Assembly (NCBI RefSeq): GCF_018687715.1
Contig: NC_056755.1
Location: forward strand, 23,777,501 to 23,841,500
DNA: 64,000 bases
Reading direction: 5' to 3'
Origin: Carya illinoinensis
Taxonomy: Eukaryota > Streptophyta > Magnoliopsida > Fagales > Juglandaceae
Below the pieces are notes generated by a model, which was not told the origin of the DNA, made no database searches, and saw only the letters and a list, made by a program, of their open reading frames with translations. This document shows, one piece after another, positions 1 to 11,425 of this stretch (position 1 is the stretch's first letter; each line of letters starts with the position of its first letter). The position numbers and the translations under genes were made by a program.

Positions 1-41
1 AGCGTCTTCAGTGAAAATACACGTAAAAATGGGTCATCACA
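1..41 (-). mobile_element. Fragment of family A LTR (5' terminus, reverse orientation)
   Basis: The 41 bases match the reversed start of the family A LTRs found complete elsewhere (15600, 34865, 40311, 45002, 50281), including the terminal gtcatcaca. The rest of the LTR lies outside the window. It probably inserted into the Athila-like remnant that follows. Confidence 0.8.
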
Positions 42-1057
42 AGTATAATTCTGGTTGAAAGATAGATATGATTTTGAAAATCTTGAAGATAGCATGTGGA
101 GACATGTAACACTTGTGAGATTTTGAGCCAATTCATTCATTTGAGAGGGTTATTTTAAATTACTCCATATTTTCATTTGGAAGCGCATAATATTTTGTTG
201 TTTAGTCTCATTATTCTTCAAATTGGTTGAACACTAAGAGTACATCAAATTTTATGCTGCATTTGACAATCTTGAAGCCATGGTTATTGAAGAACTATTC
301 TAGTCCTCAAGAGATGAGTTTAGGCCATCTTTCTTTACTTTGAGCCTTTAATTCATTTTCTTGTGTAATATCACTAGAAGCCCCTTTGATCTTTTTATTT
401 TAGCATTTCTTTCTTAAAACCTTTTCTCATGTGCTTCAAGAATGAATACTATAGATTTGTTTCATTGGAAAAGGCATACAAAATATTTTGGGAAAGACAC
501 ATTGAACGGAAGTTCGAGGAGTAGGCACAATGTCTCTAGAGAAAGTATACATACCCAAGTCTGGAAATATTTATGATGAACATATGAAAGAGAAAAAGAA
601 AAAAAAAGAATAAAAGAAGAAAGCTCTAAAAGAAAGAAGAAGAACAAAAGAGAAGGGCGGAAAGTGTTGCACTGAAAAGTTGAATGATTTGAAAGTTAGA
701 TGATACATTGAAACTTATTATTTGCTTGTTCTTGGAAACACTTTTCATTATTACCCCTTACCTTTTGTTTGTAATCTTCCCACTTCACCCAACGTTACGT
801 CCTAATTGTTCTTGAGGAGGGTATAGTTTGGGAATTGACATGACAAAATAAAGATGGGGTGGGGTAAGATTCTTAATGTGTTTGGCATCCCTTCATGAGA
901 CTATCTATTTTCTTCTATTTGTGTTCTTTCCTTTGATTTATATGTGAGATAATTGTTCTCGTTATACATTAATCTGCTCACATATTTGAGAGTGTGCACA
1001 ATGTTCAAAGTGACTTTATTCTTTTGAGCGTTAACACTAGAGTGTTAACACTAGTGA
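42..1057 (+). mobile_element. Athila-like element, 3' internal non-coding region (first part)
   Basis: No significant ORF is present. A purine-rich stretch (about 585-655) and a later TTGAGGAGGG...GTTTGGGAATTG segment (about 811-837) resemble in style and order the 3' non-coding region of the better preserved Athila element E (28783-30495, opposite strand). The region continues after the C solo LTR at 4532 and leads into a diverged LTR at 4796. I infer one old element on the + strand. The 5-bp TSD copy agtga lies at 1053-1057. Confidence 0.5.
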
Positions 1058-1550
1058 TGTGATAACCTGCTCATTCTTTCTTCTTTAATTATGAACTTCG
1101 ATCTACGTGTCGAGCCTAGTTGGTGTGTTCTAAAAGATATCAAGTAGATTTTAAATCAAGTTTAATATTTTAAAGCTAACGGTATTTTAAATATTTTAGA
1201 AATATTTATATGTGATATTTCTAGTGTTATTGGAAAATTATTTAAATTAAATATTTTAGTCATTTAATAAAATATTACTAGATTTAACTTTACGTTGAAA
1301 AGTCTAAATTAATTTAAATGGTTTTATTCTCTTCGAGTAATTAACGAAATTTCATCATTTTAATTAATGATGAAGGAATATTATTTTATAAACTTTAGTT
1401 TATAAAATAATATTCTATCTTAATCATCTCAGTGCTTTATTTTAAATAAAACATTTACGCATATCCAAATCAGTATTTAAACTTACCGTTAGATCGTTTT
1501 GTAGATCCCAAAATGAAGGGCCTAGATTAAACACACAAGCCCCTACCTAT

Positions 1551-1552
1551 CT

Positions 1553-1647
<95 letters not shown>
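1551..1647. repeat. (CT)n microsatellite in family C LTR
   Basis: About 97 bp of nearly uninterrupted CT dinucleotides. The reversed C copy has the corresponding GA run, much shorter, at 42355-42387. Arg-Glu reading frames across it are artefacts of the repeat. Confidence 0.97.
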
Positions 1648-1648
<1 letters not shown>

Positions 1649-2605
1649 TGAACCCAACATGATGCTCCTTTCTCTTCACCGGGCGGCTCATCCTTCCTAG
1701 CTGGTGCCACCGCCAACTGCCTAGCTCCATCTCCACCACCAGCAGCCTTCTTCCCCCACCTGCAAATCTCTCCTTCCACGACATCACAACCAAAATGGGT
1801 TTCACACCCATTTCTCCACCGTAGCACCACCATACACAGCCTGCTTAGCCTTTGACCACCACCAACGGAATCTTCACTTCATTGGCTTCATTTTCATGGT
1901 CTCCTTTCCCCCTACCTCCCTCTCTCTCCAATGGGTCACACATACACACACACGGTTGCATCACCCTGCACGGCTACCCATGCCACCTTACCACCACCAA
2001 CATGATCCTCACACCACCACGACCTCTCCCAACCATTTTCATGCCCAACCAAGTTAACCACAAGTCTCACTCTCCCTCATTCTCTCATGCACGATTTACA
2101 CTACTCATGGCCGATCTGCCGCTGTGAGCCACCGTCCAACCATCACCTCACCACCACAGCTCCACCACACCTCCCTCAAGCTCCTCCATGCCCAACTAAG
2201 CTCCTCCAGCTCTAGCTCTTCCTCTCCATTTCCTAGTTTATCCATACACGGCCTAAAACACCTCTTAAAGGGATGGTTGTATAGTTGAGGAGCGTAGAGT
2301 GTATTGTGTAGCATCGGGAACTATGTAACAGTGTTTTGAAGTAGCTGTGGTGTGGCCTGTAATTTGAGGTGACGAGTGTCACCTTGTGGTTAACTTACGG
2401 CTAAGAGTATGTGTGAAGTGGTGGAAAAGTATCAGAGTAGTGTAGCGGAAGCACAACGAGCATCATGACGTGACTTAGGGTTAGTCTCAAGCTATATGAC
2501 GTGATAGAGGTGCATTTGTGGATGCAGTCCTCTTGTTAAGTGTTGGGATGAACTTGTACAGGGTCGAAAAGTAGGAAGAGTCCCATCAACTGGGTCTAAA
2601 CAAGT

Positions 2606-2616
2606 TGGTATCAGAG
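2606..2616 (+). other. Primer-binding-site-like motif inside family C LTR
   Basis: TGGTATCAGAG matches the 5' part of the classic plant PBS complementary to initiator tRNA-Met. It lies about 1.55 kb into the C unit, and the reversed C copy keeps it at 25170-25180 with one change. No gag or pol follows. Confidence 0.5.
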
Positions 2617-4526
2617 TATGGAACTTTTTTATACAAGCGGGTGTTCGTTGAATTATAAGTTGGTCTTAGGTGATAAAAAAAAGGAATAAGGTACATGTGC
2701 CTCAAGCGAGACATGCGTGCCGTATAGGTTTACCATATGTAATAGGTAATCTGTCCTCAGCATGGGTGCACGATGTTTAATTCTCAGAGTTGACTTAAAG
2801 TCATGTGGCATGCATGGATAAGAATGAGGATTGAATATGGGCTAGGATGCATAAGCGTATGGACGAGTATATCATCTAAGGTTGGAACGCGTGACTCTGT
2901 CAATCGGAATCATGCGTTGGAATGTGAAAATAGAAGAGTAGGACAAAAGTCTTAGTGTCTTAACCCTAAGGTGAATTACTGAGGTTCACTTTAAGGAATC
3001 AGACCCCGAAGGTTTTAGCATAGTAAATGGCATGTAAGAGCCCATGGATGGATGGAGAGTGTTCCAAGTAAAGCATGGTTCTATTTCTAGTATAGTTGCT
3101 TATGCATTAGATAGAGAATGACGTAAGATTATGTATATGCATGTAGGTTGCCATATGACATGTATATGAATGGATTGCATAGAATGAGTATGCAATGAAG
3201 TCCAGGTAAATATTGCGTTCATACCCTTCTAGAGTTTTCTTATATAAATAAAAAGGAAAATAAAACGCTCTTTCTTTAAATTGCTTTATGAAATGACGTT
3301 TTTCTCTACGAAACATGTTTTACGAAAAAGAGAGCTAAGCATAAGTTTTCCAGTATAAGTATGTAATGACCCTCCTTGGTAGCCCATTTTCATGCACCCA
3401 AAGTATGTAAGTATATACATGTGGATGGATGCTATACGTGGTACGTATTGTATGTATGTTCACGAAAGGAAACGAACCAAAGCTTAAAAAGATGCACAAA
3501 CTGACATTTTTAAATGATGCCATAAAAGAAAACTTCTCTTTTTTTAAATGTCTAATGCTTTCAAAATGACTTTTATGAACAAAAGGACTGTAAAAATTGT
3601 AAGAACTGAATGAAAGAACTGTAAGGACTGTAAAGGATTGAACAGACTGTAAAGAAATGAAAGGACTGAAAAAGAATGAACAGACTAAATGCTTAGTGTA
3701 TGAAGATATGTAACAGCCATATAAATGGAATGGAAAATGTACCAAAGGACTGGACTGGGCAGATTACAATGTCGGGTAAGTAGTACTGGTAGTGCACCCA
3801 GTGTTGCACCCTGACGGAATGGATTCCCAACTATTGGCCACGGGCAAAATCAGGTCCAAAAGACTACTTACCCCAGCACATGGGGGGCAATAGTGTCAAC
3901 GACCAATGAAAGCAATAAGAAAAGAATGCATGCATGTATGTTAAGAAAGAATGCATGTATGTATGAAAAGACGTATGCATGAATGTATGTAAGAAAATAT
4001 ATATGCATGAATGGACTCTTTAATTAATGAAGGCAGCGAGGCATGGGGAACTGTTTTAAGAAAGAAAACATTTTTAAAGGAAAACCCCACATCGAAACAT
4101 TTTAAAATGAATCGAGTGTCTATGCATGATATGTATATGATATGTATGGAGTGATGAATGCATGACTGAAAACCTATGTTATTATATTTTAATCGTATGA
4201 AGTAATGCTTATGAGCCATCAACTCATTTTAATTTTTATATGTGCCCTCCCAGGGATAAGATGAGTATGATGTGTCAGGACGGGCACAGCCCAAGGGGAA
4301 GAGCACGAAAGCCTAGGCACGATATTTTGTACGAAAAACTTTAATTATGAAATTTGATGTTTTCTGTTGTAGCCTTTTTAAATTAAGAAAATAAGTTTTA
4401 TTTATAAACATTGAGTCTTTTGTATCCTGGCATGAAAGGAAAGAAAATTTCAAAAAGGAACTGTAATTCCCATTTATTTTCTTAAAATCATTTTCTAAAG
4501 GACCCACCACAAGGACGGGGGTTACA

Positions 4527-4795
4527 AGTGAGAATTGAGTTGAAACATAATTTTGGATAGAAATTCTAGTCATATTTTATTTTGAAACTCAAAGCATATT
4601 TAGGTTGGCTAAACCCCATTTCCACAATAAGTATTAATGGCATGTGAATATCTTTTGTGATTACTAGTGTTTTGACCTCTGATTAAATTCTTTGTGCTAA
4701 AGTAATGAAAATTTCAAGTTTTAATTTCTTATTTTATGCTTTTATGTTGACTACTTGGATTGTTAGAGACTAGCAATACGCTCGTTGGGGTAGTG
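4527..4795 (+). mobile_element. Athila-like element, 3' internal region (second part) with degraded polypurine tract
   Basis: This continues the element interrupted by the C solo LTR. The text just before 4796 (gagactagcaa...gttggggtag) parallels the sequence before the 3' LTR of element E (gggactagcaa...gttggggggtg), so about 4780-4795 is a decayed polypurine tract. Confidence 0.6.
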
Positions 4796-5792
4796 TGATA
4801 TTAGCTTAGTTTTACACATTTATCTCATTAGTAGATAGCTTTATCAAATTTAGTTTAGGTTAATTCATGCATATTATAGGTTGTTTTAGAATAATGTTCT
4901 TTTCTTAAGTTTGTGCTTGAAATGAGTTTTAATGCATAAATAGACTTTTTTGTAGGGTTTGAGAGTAATTTGGATCAAGAAAAAGAGAAAGAAATCATAA
5001 AAGGAATTCACAAGAAGTTTGAGTTCGAAATGTGCTAGGAGATTGCCTGGACATATTTTAGTTTTTCGATCATAACTTTCTACTCACATATCCGATTGAT
5101 GTGATTCTTGATATATTGGAAAGATCTCTTAGAGGGCTACAACTTTGATGCCAATAAGGATTTCTAAAGTCTGACTCCTAAAGTGTGTACGAGGCTAACA
5201 ATATAATTCCTAAAAGTTAGGCCATTTTTTTTTTTTTTTTGGCGAGATTCATGAAAACGTTAGGGTTTCTTTTATATCCTATATAGGCATATCATTAGCA
5301 CGAAATTGAACGGATGGATGCTAGAAAAAGTCCTAGTTTTATTTTTTATGGATTGCTTGGTGTTCTTGACAATCTGTTTATGGTTTTTTGTTTAAGTTGT
5401 GATGTTTTTGGATTGATTCACCATTCTAGAAAAGAGATTTATTCTGTATAATTCTTTGAGTTATCATAGACTCCGGGCACATTGAGTGCTTAGAATTCCC
5501 TTCCGCATAAATTCTCTAGATCTATATGAAGTTTAGTTGAGTTATAAAATAGATTGTTGAAATTATCATTAGATGCATTGTGTGTTAATCCCCAATCCTT
5601 AGTGTTTTAAGATATTGATATTTTTCTCCATAGTTTTGACCTTTTTTTTTTTTTTTTATTAAGTTTTCTTGTTCTATTTTATTTTCTTGCTTTGGATTGC
5701 AATTGTACACCCTTCCTTATGAAGTCAATCTCTGACTCACCAAGTTATTACTTCGCGATAATCCTACACTTGGGAGTATTATTAAAGTCATA
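4796..5792 (+). mobile_element. Diverged Athila-like 3' LTR
   Basis: About 1 kb aligns by eye with the LTRs of element E read in reverse. Shared blocks include the stretch at 4959-5160 containing CATAACTTT and TTGATGTGATTCTTGAT, and the segment near 5290 with GGCATATCATTAGCACGAAAT. It begins TGTGATATTAGC after a polypurine remnant and probably ends near 5792. Divergence is high, so this is an old copy of a related family. Confidence 0.65.
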
Positions 5793-6607
5793 CTAGTCAG
5801 TTGCCACTAGTATACTCTACCATGCATCAACCCAGCCACCCCTAAGTAGTGTCGTCGAGCTGCAGCTTGATTCAGAGATCCCTAATGTCAGGGCCCCACA
5901 CTAGGCATGAGACCTAGACTGGACATTAATATTGATGGCATAACTTTTCCATTGACATGGGGACGCCTTTATTGAGACCATCGACACAATCGTCAAGTCA
6001 GAGTAAAAAGGGTGGGGGCAAGCAGGCAAGTGGAGTTAGGCATATCGAACTACCTTGATGTGATGACGCATACTGCAATCGCACGACGAAAGTGCTATGA
6101 GGGTAGAGGTGAGTCATCGGCAGGAAAGTTTAACAATGGATCGGGACCCATTTTGGTCAGCGATTATGCTTGGGATCTGTTTGGTCACTGTGTGGCATTG
6201 TTGTAGGCACTTCAGCCTCCACAATTGGAGGAGATATTTTTGCATGCATTCAACTGCTTACTTGATCCCATGCTTCAACGAGGCTTTCTCGCCATGGATG
6301 AGATGCATAGGCGATTGTGGGCCATGCATAGTTGAGCGTTATTTTTATTGATTTTATGTCATTTGCTATTACTAACCCATTAAGCAAATTATTTGCTATT
6401 TGAACCTACTGGATGGCATGGTATTATGCTCATACTATGCACCCTTCCAATATAATGTTGTGTTTCTTCACATTTTTGCATATTGTATTTGTGTTTTATA
6501 TTTAATATTACTATTTGAAATTGTTGACATGGTTATGTCATTAATAAATTGCCCATGTATGTATTCTAATGTGTTTCTAACAACAATACCAAATAACGTG
6601 TTAGAGA
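5793..6607. other. Unassigned region upstream of PIF transposase remnant
   Basis: Short open frames occur on + (6012-6206, 6097-6351, 6400-6615), but I recognise no domain. The position suggests the 5' part of the PIF/Harbinger transposon. I found no TIR matching the right-hand end at 49562. Confidence 0.35.
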
Positions 6608-7090
6608 ATGGATGATGATAATTGGTCAGTGGGAAGTCGAACAATGGACTCCAACGTCGATGGCGAAGATGTTAGCTACGACCATGAAGTGAGTTCTAGT
6701 GGTGATGAGTTGAGGTGTTTGAAATCATCAGACTTATTAGGATCAAACCTCTCGATTCTAACACAACATAGGCATTCGGGGATATCAATATAATATAGGA
6801 ATTTTGAATGAACATCCCCAAAATTGTAAGGACTTGTTCCTGATGGATGTACCTACATCTCGAGCATTATGCTCTTTATTACATGGGAATCACTTGCTAT
6901 GTGATTCTAGACGATCAGTGACTGTGGAGGAATCTATTGTCATGTCTTGCATGCCTGTGGGCCATGCATAAGGACAACGCATTGTCGAGGACCAATTTCA
7001 AGATTTGAGCCAAACAATTAATAAAATTGTGAGAAGGGTGATAAAGGCTCTATGTGAGCTTAGGAGACATATTATTGGATTGATAAACAT
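6608..7090 (+). pseudogene. PIF/Harbinger transposase, N-terminal part (broken)
   Basis: PIF/Harbinger transposases are DDE nucleases that cut and paste TIR elements at TTA-like targets. The first frame (6608-6793) is acidic and begins MDDDNWSVGSR. After a frame change the reading continues with the typical N-terminal helical block: HPQNCKDLFLMDVPT, DSRRSVTVEESIVM, then RIVEDQFQ...TINKIVRRVIKAL and CELRRHII. An in-frame stop falls after the VGHA segment. The reading stops near 7090 before the first catalytic Asp region. The matching C-terminal half lies at 48202-48760 on the same strand, so the gene was split by later insertions and about 150 bp of coding sequence seems lost. Confidence 0.8.
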
Positions 7091-7431
7091 AAAGGCTCCT
7101 AAGAATATTATTACTACATAAAGGCTCAATGTAGTAAACTTAAACTCCCCTTGAGAATATGCATTAGTTTTTCAAGTAGTTGATAAACAAAATTCCAAGC
7201 ATATATAACAAGCTTAACAATTAAAAGAATGTTTTTCTTAAATAAAGCATTGGCAAGAACATGTTCATATTCTAGTCTAAAACTTAATGCGCAATACTAT
7301 GAGCCTCCCGGGTCTCGACAAGTGCTGCAAAGCCTAGGCCTAGTTCTATCAACTTAATGCGAAAGGAGATTTAAATCATTTGATGTTGTTGACAATCGAG
7401 ATTTTGCAGAGATTTGAAGGCTCTGGGTTTC
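7091..7431. other. Unassigned junction region; polypurine-like tract on -
   Basis: No gene is seen. AAGGGGAGTTTAAG on the - strand (about 7139-7152) looks like a copia polypurine tract and could mark the 3' end of the - strand copia element F, but no LTR of F can be matched to its left. Confidence 0.3.
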
Positions 7432-8035
7432 TATTTAAAAAAGACTATTTTCATCCATCGGATACTTACAAAAAAATTCTCATCTTGCTCCTTAACCTAG
7501 TTTCTGTTTATCCATAACGATGGTATGGCTGAACAACTTCCTTCCATTAATGTTTTAGATTTGAATAAGGAACCCTTTAGACCTCAACCACTAATTTTCT
7601 CTCCTGAGACTGTCAACACCATGATAGGACCAGAGATACATTTTTCTAGTAGGAATGATTATGAGATTGTTGCATAATCAAGAATGCTCAGTACTCAATA
7701 TGCAGTCTCTGTTACGACCATATCTCGGAGGTTACTGGCAAAGGTAAGTGAGGTTGATCACCTTAACAATCAAATATTTGAGTTGCATCAAAGGCTTGTT
7801 ATAAAGATAGAAAAAATAAAATGTTAAATCAAGAAAACAAGGAGTTGAAAAAATTTACAGATTGGTATGTTCATGACCAGCAACCACAAATAGAGGAGTT
7901 GGAATAAAAAAGAGTTCAAATACAAACTCAACATTAGCAGACAACAACAGAGGTTTAGCATTTACGATAAAAATAGGGACAACCTACAGTTTATCTCACT
8001 CGCTTAGCAAAATAACTTTTGACAATATGTGTCCA
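7432..8035 (+). pseudogene. Unit G copy 1: TATA-led ORF with coiled-coil, unknown function
   Basis: I do not recognise the family. A TATA-like TATTTAAAA (7432-7440) stands 93 bp before ATG 7525. The protein starts MAEQLPSINVLDLNK, runs 50 codons to a TAA at 7675, and continues in frame with LSTQYAVSVTTISRRLLAKV and EVDHLNNQIFELHQRLV. A frameshift near 7810 is followed by LNQENKELKK. The heptad-like Leu/Ile pattern with many Glu, Lys and Gln suggests a coiled coil. A second diverged copy follows 680 bp downstream with the same order: TATA box, leader, MAxQ start, then the TQY...coil block. Context: on + between a PIF remnant and the end of a - strand copia element. It could be an antisense extra ORF of that element or a separate insertion. 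Confidence 0.5.
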
Positions 8036-8106
8036 GCATATCTTGTAACTTTTGACTAAGTAAGATTTGAAAAGATGATAGCTTGTCTTATTCTCATTTC
8101 TATCTC

Positions 8107-8313
8107 TATAAAAACAGTCTTGAGTTTCATCTAATTCACATCATGTATTCTTTACTCTCTATAATCTATCTGCATTCTCACTTTCTAAACTTTTTCTTTT
8201 TGTAATGGCTCAGCAATCTTCTTCCAACAATCCCCTTGATCAATATATGAGATATTTTACACCTTAGCCACTAGTTATTTTTGCATCTATCATAGGTGCC
8301 ATGATGCAACATG
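8107..8313 (+). pseudogene. Unit G copy 2, 5' part (split by LTR B1)
   Basis: A TATA box (TATAAAA, 8107-8113) lies 98 bp before ATG 8205, the same arrangement as in copy 1. The frame starts MAQQSSSNNPLDQYMRYFTP, has an in-frame TAG at 8265, and is cut at 8313 by LTR B1. Reading resumes at 20698 in frame if one copy of the 4-5 bp target duplication (acatg/gcatg) is removed. Function is unknown. Confidence 0.5.
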
Positions 8314-8737
8314 TGTGACGCCTCCAAATTCTGCTTGGAATCAGATGGACATTTAAAGCAACGTAACACAAGGTTACCTGTTCCTGTTCATGACATGTAA
8401 GATGTAATATTCCTAACATGTATATAGTATTATGCAATATTTATAGTGGATAACTTTTTTCTTTACCAACACTATGCATTAAACTAAAAATATCCTAAAT
8501 GCTTAGAACATACTTAATACATATTGACATGCTAAACAACCATAATCACAACACTAGTCCAAAATGGCTGCAATCAAAAGAGTGTTAGAGATTAAACTCG
8601 ATAAGTACGAGTAGTAAACTAAGATAACTACTATGCTATGCATTGACGACGTATTGTCGTCTAGTCGACCATTTCTAGTTGGTCAATTCTTGGTTCTACT
8701 TCAGATCCTAAGACAAGCTCTACCATTCAAGGGAAAT

Positions 8738-8753
8738 GGTAGTTGGGACTACC
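8738..8753 (-). promoter_or_regulatory. Conserved LTR hairpin (GGTAGT...ACTACC) in B1
   Basis: The perfect dyad GGTAGTTGGGACTACC is the counterpart of the hairpin at 39858-39873 in B3 and 59347-59362 in H. It is probably an R-region or 3'-end RNA structure. The role is inferred. Confidence 0.45.
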
Positions 8754-9024
8754 ATAGTGAAATTTGATTACTTCTACACAAGCTAATGATGCATGCATGG
8801 CAGTAGAATCATAAATGCATAATCAAAGTCATAAGTAAGCATAACATAACTGGCATAACTAACATAACTTGAACTAAAACATGAATTGAACTTGATTTGA
8901 GACTTGACTTGACATGAATGTGAACTTGAACTTGAAACATGACATTAATTGGATTTTGAACATAACACGAACGTCAACTTGACATAACATGAGCTTGAGC
9001 ATAAACGTGAATTACATAAACTTG

Positions 9025-10580
9025 AAATTTTGTTCATTTAACTTGATAAACATGACTATATGAGTTCTACAAGGGTCTTGATGTGAACCTATGGAATTGA
9101 AATCCTTTGAACCCACAATCAATTTGAAAACTCGTCCAAGAATACCAAAATCAAGCCAATGGATGGAGAATCTAGATCCGTTGATAACTTGTTTCAAGAA
9201 CCTAGATTGTATTAAAATCTTGACCCATTGAAGAACCCATCTCAAGAACCCAGATTACAAAGGAGGAATGCCACAAATGTTGTGATTTAGCTTTGATAAG
9301 TACAAACGTTCAACGAAGAACAAAAGGAGATAAGATAAACTCAACTCATAATGAATAAAATTCATTAATTTCATAAACTTTTATAAACTTCTTAAAATGA
9401 GGCTACAAAGAGTATTTAAACCAAAACTCAATTGAAACCCTAGCCAAAATAAACCTCAATCTTCCAAAAATACCCTGAGTGAATAGCGTTACAACTACAA
9501 TACCGTGCTACAGTAACTCGGCTACAATAACCCTTTTAAAACCCTAGTTCAACAAAATAATTGATTTCCCAACATGCCCTTAGGTCCTTCTCATAATAAA
9601 TCCAATTATTCTAAACTAATAAAATAAGCATTTTTAATGAAATAAATAAGTCCAAGGCCTTCAATGACGCCAAATAGAATAGCGATTATCCTGCAGGCTA
9701 GTCCAACGGATGATTCACAGGAGAAAAATCGCCTAAAACCAGAGAGAATAGTATCTAGGGTTTAACTGAATATTATCAAATCAAGCAATGATGAAAATCA
9801 GTCCACAAGCCGAATTGTTATAGCCAAAAATCATGTTTATCCGAATTTTGCCAAAAATAGTAAAATCTCAAAAATCACTCCAAATTGAAATTCGAAATAA
9901 AATAAGCAATCTACAAAAAATCTGGCCCAGATCAAGTTTAAAATGACTTCCTAACTGACAAGCGAAATATTACCATAAATAGAAAAAAATAATTAAAACT
10001 AGTGATTTGGAGGGGAAAACAGCAGAATTTGAGGTTGAAAAAAGGCACATGGAGCCATGCTCGATGTGGACAGCATGCGCGCTGAAAAGAGTTTTCCGAA
10101 TTGGGGTCTTATGTGTGATTCCGACACCCGTGATCAAAGTTATGGCCAAAAGACTGAAATGCATTCAAAATAGCCCCAATGAGAAACAAATCACAATCAA
10201 TTCCCGCCTTTGCATTGATCTGCCAACTCATGGTATCTCAGGGCCATCAAGGTGCAATCTAACAGCATCTATCTCGGATCCCCCTGCATCATTCAATCAC
10301 ATAAATATAATAGTAGGCCATAATTTATGTTGCACTCTTCCTTTGCTTGTATCACGTGGATGAGAATTAGATCTCATTCTTCAAGCCAATCTTGAATGTT
10401 GGGCTTTTGCTTGACTCTTTCCAAGTGGATTGCAGTAATCCTTGTATTGTTTCCTTGCTCTTTTTAATTCTCAATCTTGTAATTGCCCTATCTGGAACTT
10501 GCAAATGATCTTTAAGGCTTGGTCTACCTTGGGGCACATCAGGTCCCCTTGAGCTATGTGTCCTTGCCAATTATCGCATC
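9025..10580 (-). mobile_element. Gypsy 3' fragment D (reverse)
   Basis: The sequence matches a second fragment at 60108-60790 on +: the polyprotein tail (10367-10570), a short spacer with ATAAATTATGGCC, and a region of TTGAGTTTATCTCCT and TTCTTGAGA-type repeats. The + copy lacks about 0.9 kb (roughly 9480-10300) present here. No LTR ends or TSDs were found. It interrupts B1 between its 28-bp and 33-bp repeat arrays. Confidence 0.6.
10367..10570 (-). pseudogene. Tail of gypsy polyprotein (fragment)
   Basis: 67 residues, beginning MARTHSSRGPDVPQGRPSLK and containing ITRLRIKKSKETIQGLLQS. The ITRxRxKK pattern with a following amphipathic helix is typical of the far C-terminus of many plant gypsy polyproteins, beyond integrase. 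The + copy at 60058-60327 has ITRLRDKKSKEAMQGLVQS. Reverse transcriptase and integrase are absent, so this is a remnant with no likely function. Confidence 0.55.
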
Positions 10581-10623
10581 ACAACATAAGTATCTACATC
10601 AGCTGTCAATGCATTAACACATA

Positions 10624-10790
10624 TGCCACACTTGCTTGGAACACACGTATTATACGTGCCACAATTCTGTGGACACACATATTGTATATGCCACAATTGG
10701 TGTGGACCCACATACTTCATGTGCCACAATTATTGTGGAACACACATACTGCATGTGCCACAATTTCTATGGATACAAGTGAAATTAAAT
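10624..10790. repeat. 33-bp tandem repeat with internal dyads, in B1
   Basis: Units begin TGCCACA at 10624, 10657, 10689, 10722 and 10756. Most carry a short inverted repeat such as CCACAATTGGTGTGG. The same element on + occurs in B3 at about 39150-39265. Confidence 0.85.
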
Positions 10791-10939
10791 ATGGCTTCAT
10801 CGACATTAGTGCCTACTATGCTTCGGTGACCAGTTACTTAGGCCTCATTCGCTACCTATTGACTATACTTCGTCTACCCAAGGAATTTCACACTAATTTA
10901 AACACTTCAACATGAACAAAGGAGTTTCACTATGATATT

Positions 10940-11425
10940 ACCTTATCTTAGCACTTACAGTCGTGATAGACATGAACTGATTAACATGACCATTCTCGAA
11001 ATACACAAACTGTATTTGAGACAAAATGTAACATGAATACAAAAAGACAGAAATCCTGATGTAGCGTAACATGACATGAATGTAAGTTGAAAGAAATAAC
11101 ATACTTGAGACAAAAATATTTCATAGCATGGCATAACATGTAACAAATAACATTTCATAACATGACATAACATGTAACATATAAAAAAAATGTAACATAC
11201 AATATTTTATAACATGACTTAACATGTAACAATGAATATTTTGTGACATGGCATATGTGTAATGGATGACATATATAAAATGACATACTTGCAATATGTG
11301 ACAGAATATAGTGTAACAGATAAATATTTGGTGATTGAATAAATTGTGTGTAACAGAAGAACATGTAATGACATGACATAGCATGACATATATGATAACA
11401 TACATGCATAAACTATAGTTCATTT
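10940..11425. repeat. Degenerate ATAACATG/TGTAACA repeat region in B1
   Basis: Repeated CATGACATAACATGTAACA-like words with variable spacing. Equivalent forward stretches are 15150-15470 (B2) and 38390-38690 (B3). The small frames here (11121-11423, 11155-11409) are artefacts of the repeat. Confidence 0.75.

Larger units (their letters stand above)
1058..4526 (+). mobile_element. Complete solo LTR, family C
   Basis: The unit begins TGTGATAACC and ends GGGGGTTACA, imperfect inverted termini. It is flanked by a perfect 5-bp duplication, agtga (1053-1057 and 4527-4531). Length is 3469 bp. A second, reversed copy lies at 23831-26819 plus 42317-42965, interrupted by LTR B3. It contains a CT microsatellite (1551-1647), a C-rich stretch to about 2250, an internal PBS-like site (2606-2616), and a downstream half rich in ATG-containing short repeats (about 3900-4200). 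No protein domain was found. The unusual length and the internal PBS make it odd for a simple LTR, but the TSD argues that 1058-4526 integrated as one unit. Confidence 0.85.

Noticed and set aside
1527..1833. Open frames of Arg-Glu repeats on - (and Ser-Leu on +)
   Set aside because: They are only the CT/GA microsatellite read in frame; no composition or domain beyond the repeat.
2100..2320. Small frames around 1852-2314 in C LTR
   Set aside because: C-rich LTR leader without domain; the reversed C copy does not keep the frames.
1058..2602. Reading 1058-2602 as the 5' LTR of a complete C element with PBS at 2606
   Set aside because: No gag-pol or second LTR follows and the only target duplication brackets 1058-4526, so the whole is better explained as one solo LTR.
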